A stretch of 64,000 nt of DNA from CAZJQD01 sp964548165 [NCBI: uncultured bacterium] (GTDB lineage Bacteria; UBA8481). The DNA lies in assembly GCA_964548165.1 (NCBI GenBank), contig CAZJQD010000004.1, positions 25,524 through 89,523 of the forward strand, in the 5' to 3' direction. Shown here one piece after another: positions 61,866-64,000 of the stretch. The notes under the pieces are model-generated. The model ran no database searches. It saw only the letters and a program-made list of their open reading frames with translations, and was not told where the DNA came from. Numbering within the stretch: position 1 is the first letter of the stretch; every line of letters starts with the position of its first letter. A program made the position numbers and the translations under genes.

Positions 61866-64000
61866 CTAGAACCTCGCATTGATGTTGAACTCCAGTCTGC
61901 GCTCGACCGCGAGCATCTGCTCGGCGGCGAGAATTTGATCGAGGGTCTTGTTGATGGAGCTTCCGCCGTAGGAAGGAGGGCCGCGGCGCGCGCGGGCCAG
62001 GCCGTCGCGGAGGAAGAAGAGCTGGCCTTCCTCGATGTCCTCGTCGTTCTGGTGGTTGACGCCGATGCCGAAGTCGACGTTCACGTACTGCGAGATGTTG
62101 TAGACGGCCCGGAGACCCGAGGAGTAGAAGCGGCGCGGGCGGTTGGGCTGGGTGGTCAGGAGGGGATCGTTGGGGAGGGAGTAGGCCTTGACGCGTCCCG
62201 AGAGCGCGAGGTTGACGCGGCGCGTGAGGTCATAGCCAAGGACGCCCCGGAGCTCGTTCGATTCCAGCGTCGACTGGTAGATGTTGTAACGGCGGAACCG
62301 GTGATCGCCGGCGAGCGTCCACTTGCCCAGGCGGAGGCCGAAGTTCTGCTTGAACTGGACCTGGTCGGTCACGCCGTAGATGGTGGCATTGGTGAAGTTG
62401 TAGCCGTCGACCTGGGCCGGGAAGGCGGCGTTGGGGAAGTGGCCGGTGGAACGGTTGAGCCCCTCCAGCGCGTACTGGAACTTCTCGCCGCTGTAGCGAA
62501 GCCGGATGTGCCAGGTGTTGAACGTGGGACGATATTCCTGGAGGTTGGCGAAGCGGTCCAGGGTGAGCCGGGTTCCGTCGTCGAGGCGGTAGCCGATCTC
62601 GAGGCCGAGCTTGGGCATCGGGAAGTAGACGGCGCCGAAGAAGGCACTGAGCTCGCGCTCGCGCCCCCCGTGGATGAACTCGCCGTCGTTGAGGTGCGTC
62701 ATGTCGAAGTAGTGGGCGGTTCCATCGGGCCGGAGTCCGTCCCCGTTCTCGTAGGCGATGTAGGCGAAGTCCTTGCGCCGCCCCTGGAGCTCGGCGTAGC
62801 CGTAGAGGCGGTCGGTGCCGACCCGGATGTCAGCGCCCCACCACTGCTCGCGGTTGTGCCCGTTCGGGGTGAAGAAGTACATCGAGTCGTACTCGTAGAA
62901 ATCGTCGGTTCCGGGGAAACGGTAGCGGCCACCGGTCGTATCGACGAAGGCGGTATTGCGAACAACGGCGTCGTCATCGCTGCCGTAGAGGCCGCGGCTG
63001 GCGCGGAGCCCGCGGGCAAACTCCTGCTGGACATACGTGACTCCGCCGCGGAAGAAGGTGCCCGTCCACTGGCCGCGCGCACCCCAGACGTTCTGGTTAC
63101 CGAGTAAATGGTCGGCGCCGATGGCCGTGAACTTCCACTTGTTCCAGTCCAGTTCACCCATGAAGCCCTGGTAACCCTGGTAGGAGTACTGGGTGAAGTT
63201 GTCGTTCTGGCTACGGCGGACGCGATCGAACTGGCGGCCGAACCAATGGTTGGTCGGGCGATCCTCGGTCGTGAAGTAGACGTTGTCGTCGAGGGTATTG
63301 CGGTGGAGATCGAGCGATCGCATCGGGTTGGTGAACTCGGTGATCCGGCGGCGCCGAAACAGCATGAAGCGACCCCACTCCTCGGTGAGGAGCGCCTCGC
63401 CCTCGGAGAAGTTCGTCTGGGCGCGTCCTTCCTGCCCGTTGATGTCGACCTCCATGTATCCCGTGACCTTGTCGCCGGCGGTGAAGAGCATGCGCGGCTG
63501 GAGGTTGAACTCCATGGGCGCGAAGCGGCTTCGGCCCGTGTCGACGTTCTCGCCGTCGGGGACGTTCCGGAAGACGGCCTGGCCATAGAAGCGGCCGCTG
63601 AAGTAGATGCGGGAGTTGTAGGGCGTGTTGAAGGTCGGTTGATCGGGAAGAACCTCGAGGCGCCCGGTCTTGCCTCGGACCACGATCAGCCGGTGGTTCT
63701 CGCCATTCTCCCACTGCCCGTCCACGACGAACTTCCAGGCGTAGCGGCCCTCGCGGATGTTCACGGCGACTCCCCAGCCACCGTCGGCGGTGCGGAAGAG
63801 GTTGGTCTTCGCGGGGTCCCAGTTGTTGAACTCGCCTCCGATCTGGACCTTCGTGGCGAAGGGATCGGCGTAATAGAAGAGCACGCGCTCGTCGGGGGAC
63901 ATCGCGACGGTGGGGCGGGATTGTTCCTGGGCAGGCGCCGGAAGGATGGCGGCGACAACGAGCAGTGCCGCCAGCACGATCAGCCGGGCGGCGCCAAGGG
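61866..64000 (-). CDS. Outer-membrane beta-barrel protein with N-terminal glycogen-binding domain (5' end may lie outside the window)
   Basis: At least 703 residues. The hydrophobic leader (VLAALLVVAAILPAPAQ) begins at GTG 63977, but the frame stays open to base 64000, so the true start may be beyond the edge. A CBM48/AMPK-type domain follows at about 30-110 (VQIGGEFNNWDPAKTNLFRT ... YAWKFVVDGQW). The remaining 570 residues have alternating aromatic and polar residues in amphipathic strands and end in Phe (LEFNINARF), typical of outer-membrane barrels. No plug or TonB box is seen, so it is not a SusC-type transporter; a porin-like or binding role is likely. It is the first gene of the visible operon with the lipoprotein, protease and GH13 enzyme. 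Confidence 0.82.
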   Translation of the reverse strand, partial: LGAARLIVLAALLVVAAILPAPAQEQSRPTVAMSPDERVLFYYADPFATKVQIGGEFNNWDPAKTNLFRTADGGWGVAVNIREGRYAWKFVVDGQWENGENHRLIVVRGKTGRLEVLPDQPTFNTPYNSRIYFSGRFYGQAVFRNVPDGENVDTGRSRFAPMEFNLQPRMLFTAGDKVTGYMEVDINGQEGRAQTNFSEGEALLTEEWGRFMLFRRRRITEFTNPMRSLDLHRNTLDDNVYFTTEDRPTNHWFGRQFDRVRRSQNDNFTQYSYQGYQGFMGELDWNKWKFTAIGADHLLGNQNVWGARGQWTGTFFRGGVTYVQQEFARGLRASRGLYGSDDDAVVRNTAFVDTTGGRYRFPGTDDFYEYDSMYFFTPNGHNREQWWGADIRVGTDRLYGYAELQGRRKDFAYIAYENGDGLRPDGTAHYFDMTHLNDGEFIHGGRERELSAFFGAVYFPMPKLGLEIGYRLDDGTRLTLDRFANLQEYRPTFNTWHIRLRYSGEKFQYALEGLNRSTGHFPNAAFPAQVDGYNFTNATIYGVTDQVQFKQNFGLRLGKWTLAGDHRFRRYNIYQSTLESNELRGVLGYDLTRRVNLALSGRVKAYSLPNDPLLTTQPNRPRRFYSSGLRAVYNISQYVNVDFGIGVNHQNDEDIEEGQLFFLRDGLARARRGPPSYGGSSINKTLDQILAAEQMLAVERRLEFNINARF

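Overview
The window is about 64 kb of GC-rich DNA from a motile, diderm (outer-membrane) bacterium. Evidence for the outer membrane is LptF/LptG, a lipoprotein with a clear lipobox, two large beta-barrel proteins and an M48 lipoprotein protease. A SprA-like giant outer-membrane protein points towards the FCB superphylum (for example Eisenbacteria, Latescibacterota or Gemmatimonadota-like lineages). That placement is an inference. No rRNA or other phylogenetic marker is present except argS and one tRNA.

Region 1 (1-9408) is a compact same-strand chemotaxis operon: cheA (entering from the left edge), cheW, two transmembrane chemoreceptors, cheR, cheD, a stand-alone CheY-type regulator, a CheX-like phosphatase and cheB. 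Many genes overlap or nearly touch. A tRNA-Phe(GAA) follows, then a mixed stretch (9661-15567): a membrane TPR-like protein, a GalT-family nucleotidyltransferase, a Trm112-like zinc ribbon, a large TPR protein and an M48 lipoprotein protease.

Region 2 (15567-30675) is the late flagellar block in the order familiar from Bacillus: YvyF-like, flgN, flgK, flgL, fliW, csrA, flagellin x3, flaG, flagellin 4. Two divergent glycosyltransferase genes are inserted between flagellins 3 and 4, one of which joins a Maf-like N-terminal region to a GT9 domain. Every flagellin start site lies in a small hairpin with ANGGA in its loop. Flagellins 1-3 have a second, covarying hairpin resembling the CsrA consensus. 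With fliW-csrA directly upstream, this predicts CsrA/FliW homeostatic control of four flagellins.

Region 3 (30690-42994) has argS, a predicted membrane-anchored HTH-like protein, lptG/lptF on the minus strand and, divergent from them, the SprA-like gene of about 2190 codons.

Region 4 (43307-64000) looks like an alpha-glucan (starch/glycogen) locus. It holds a LacI-family regulator, a small secreted protein coupled to a 3163-residue multidomain GH13 protein, a secreted GH13 amylase, and a four-gene minus-strand operon: an outer-membrane barrel with a glycogen-binding domain, a glycogen-binding lipoprotein, a subtilase and a cytoplasmic GH13 enzyme. The GEFNxW signature of AMPK/CBM48-type glycogen-binding domains recurs in four of these proteins. 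No SusC/SusD pair is visible. The lipoprotein's signal peptide is encoded by a heptanucleotide tandem repeat, which suggests phase variation.
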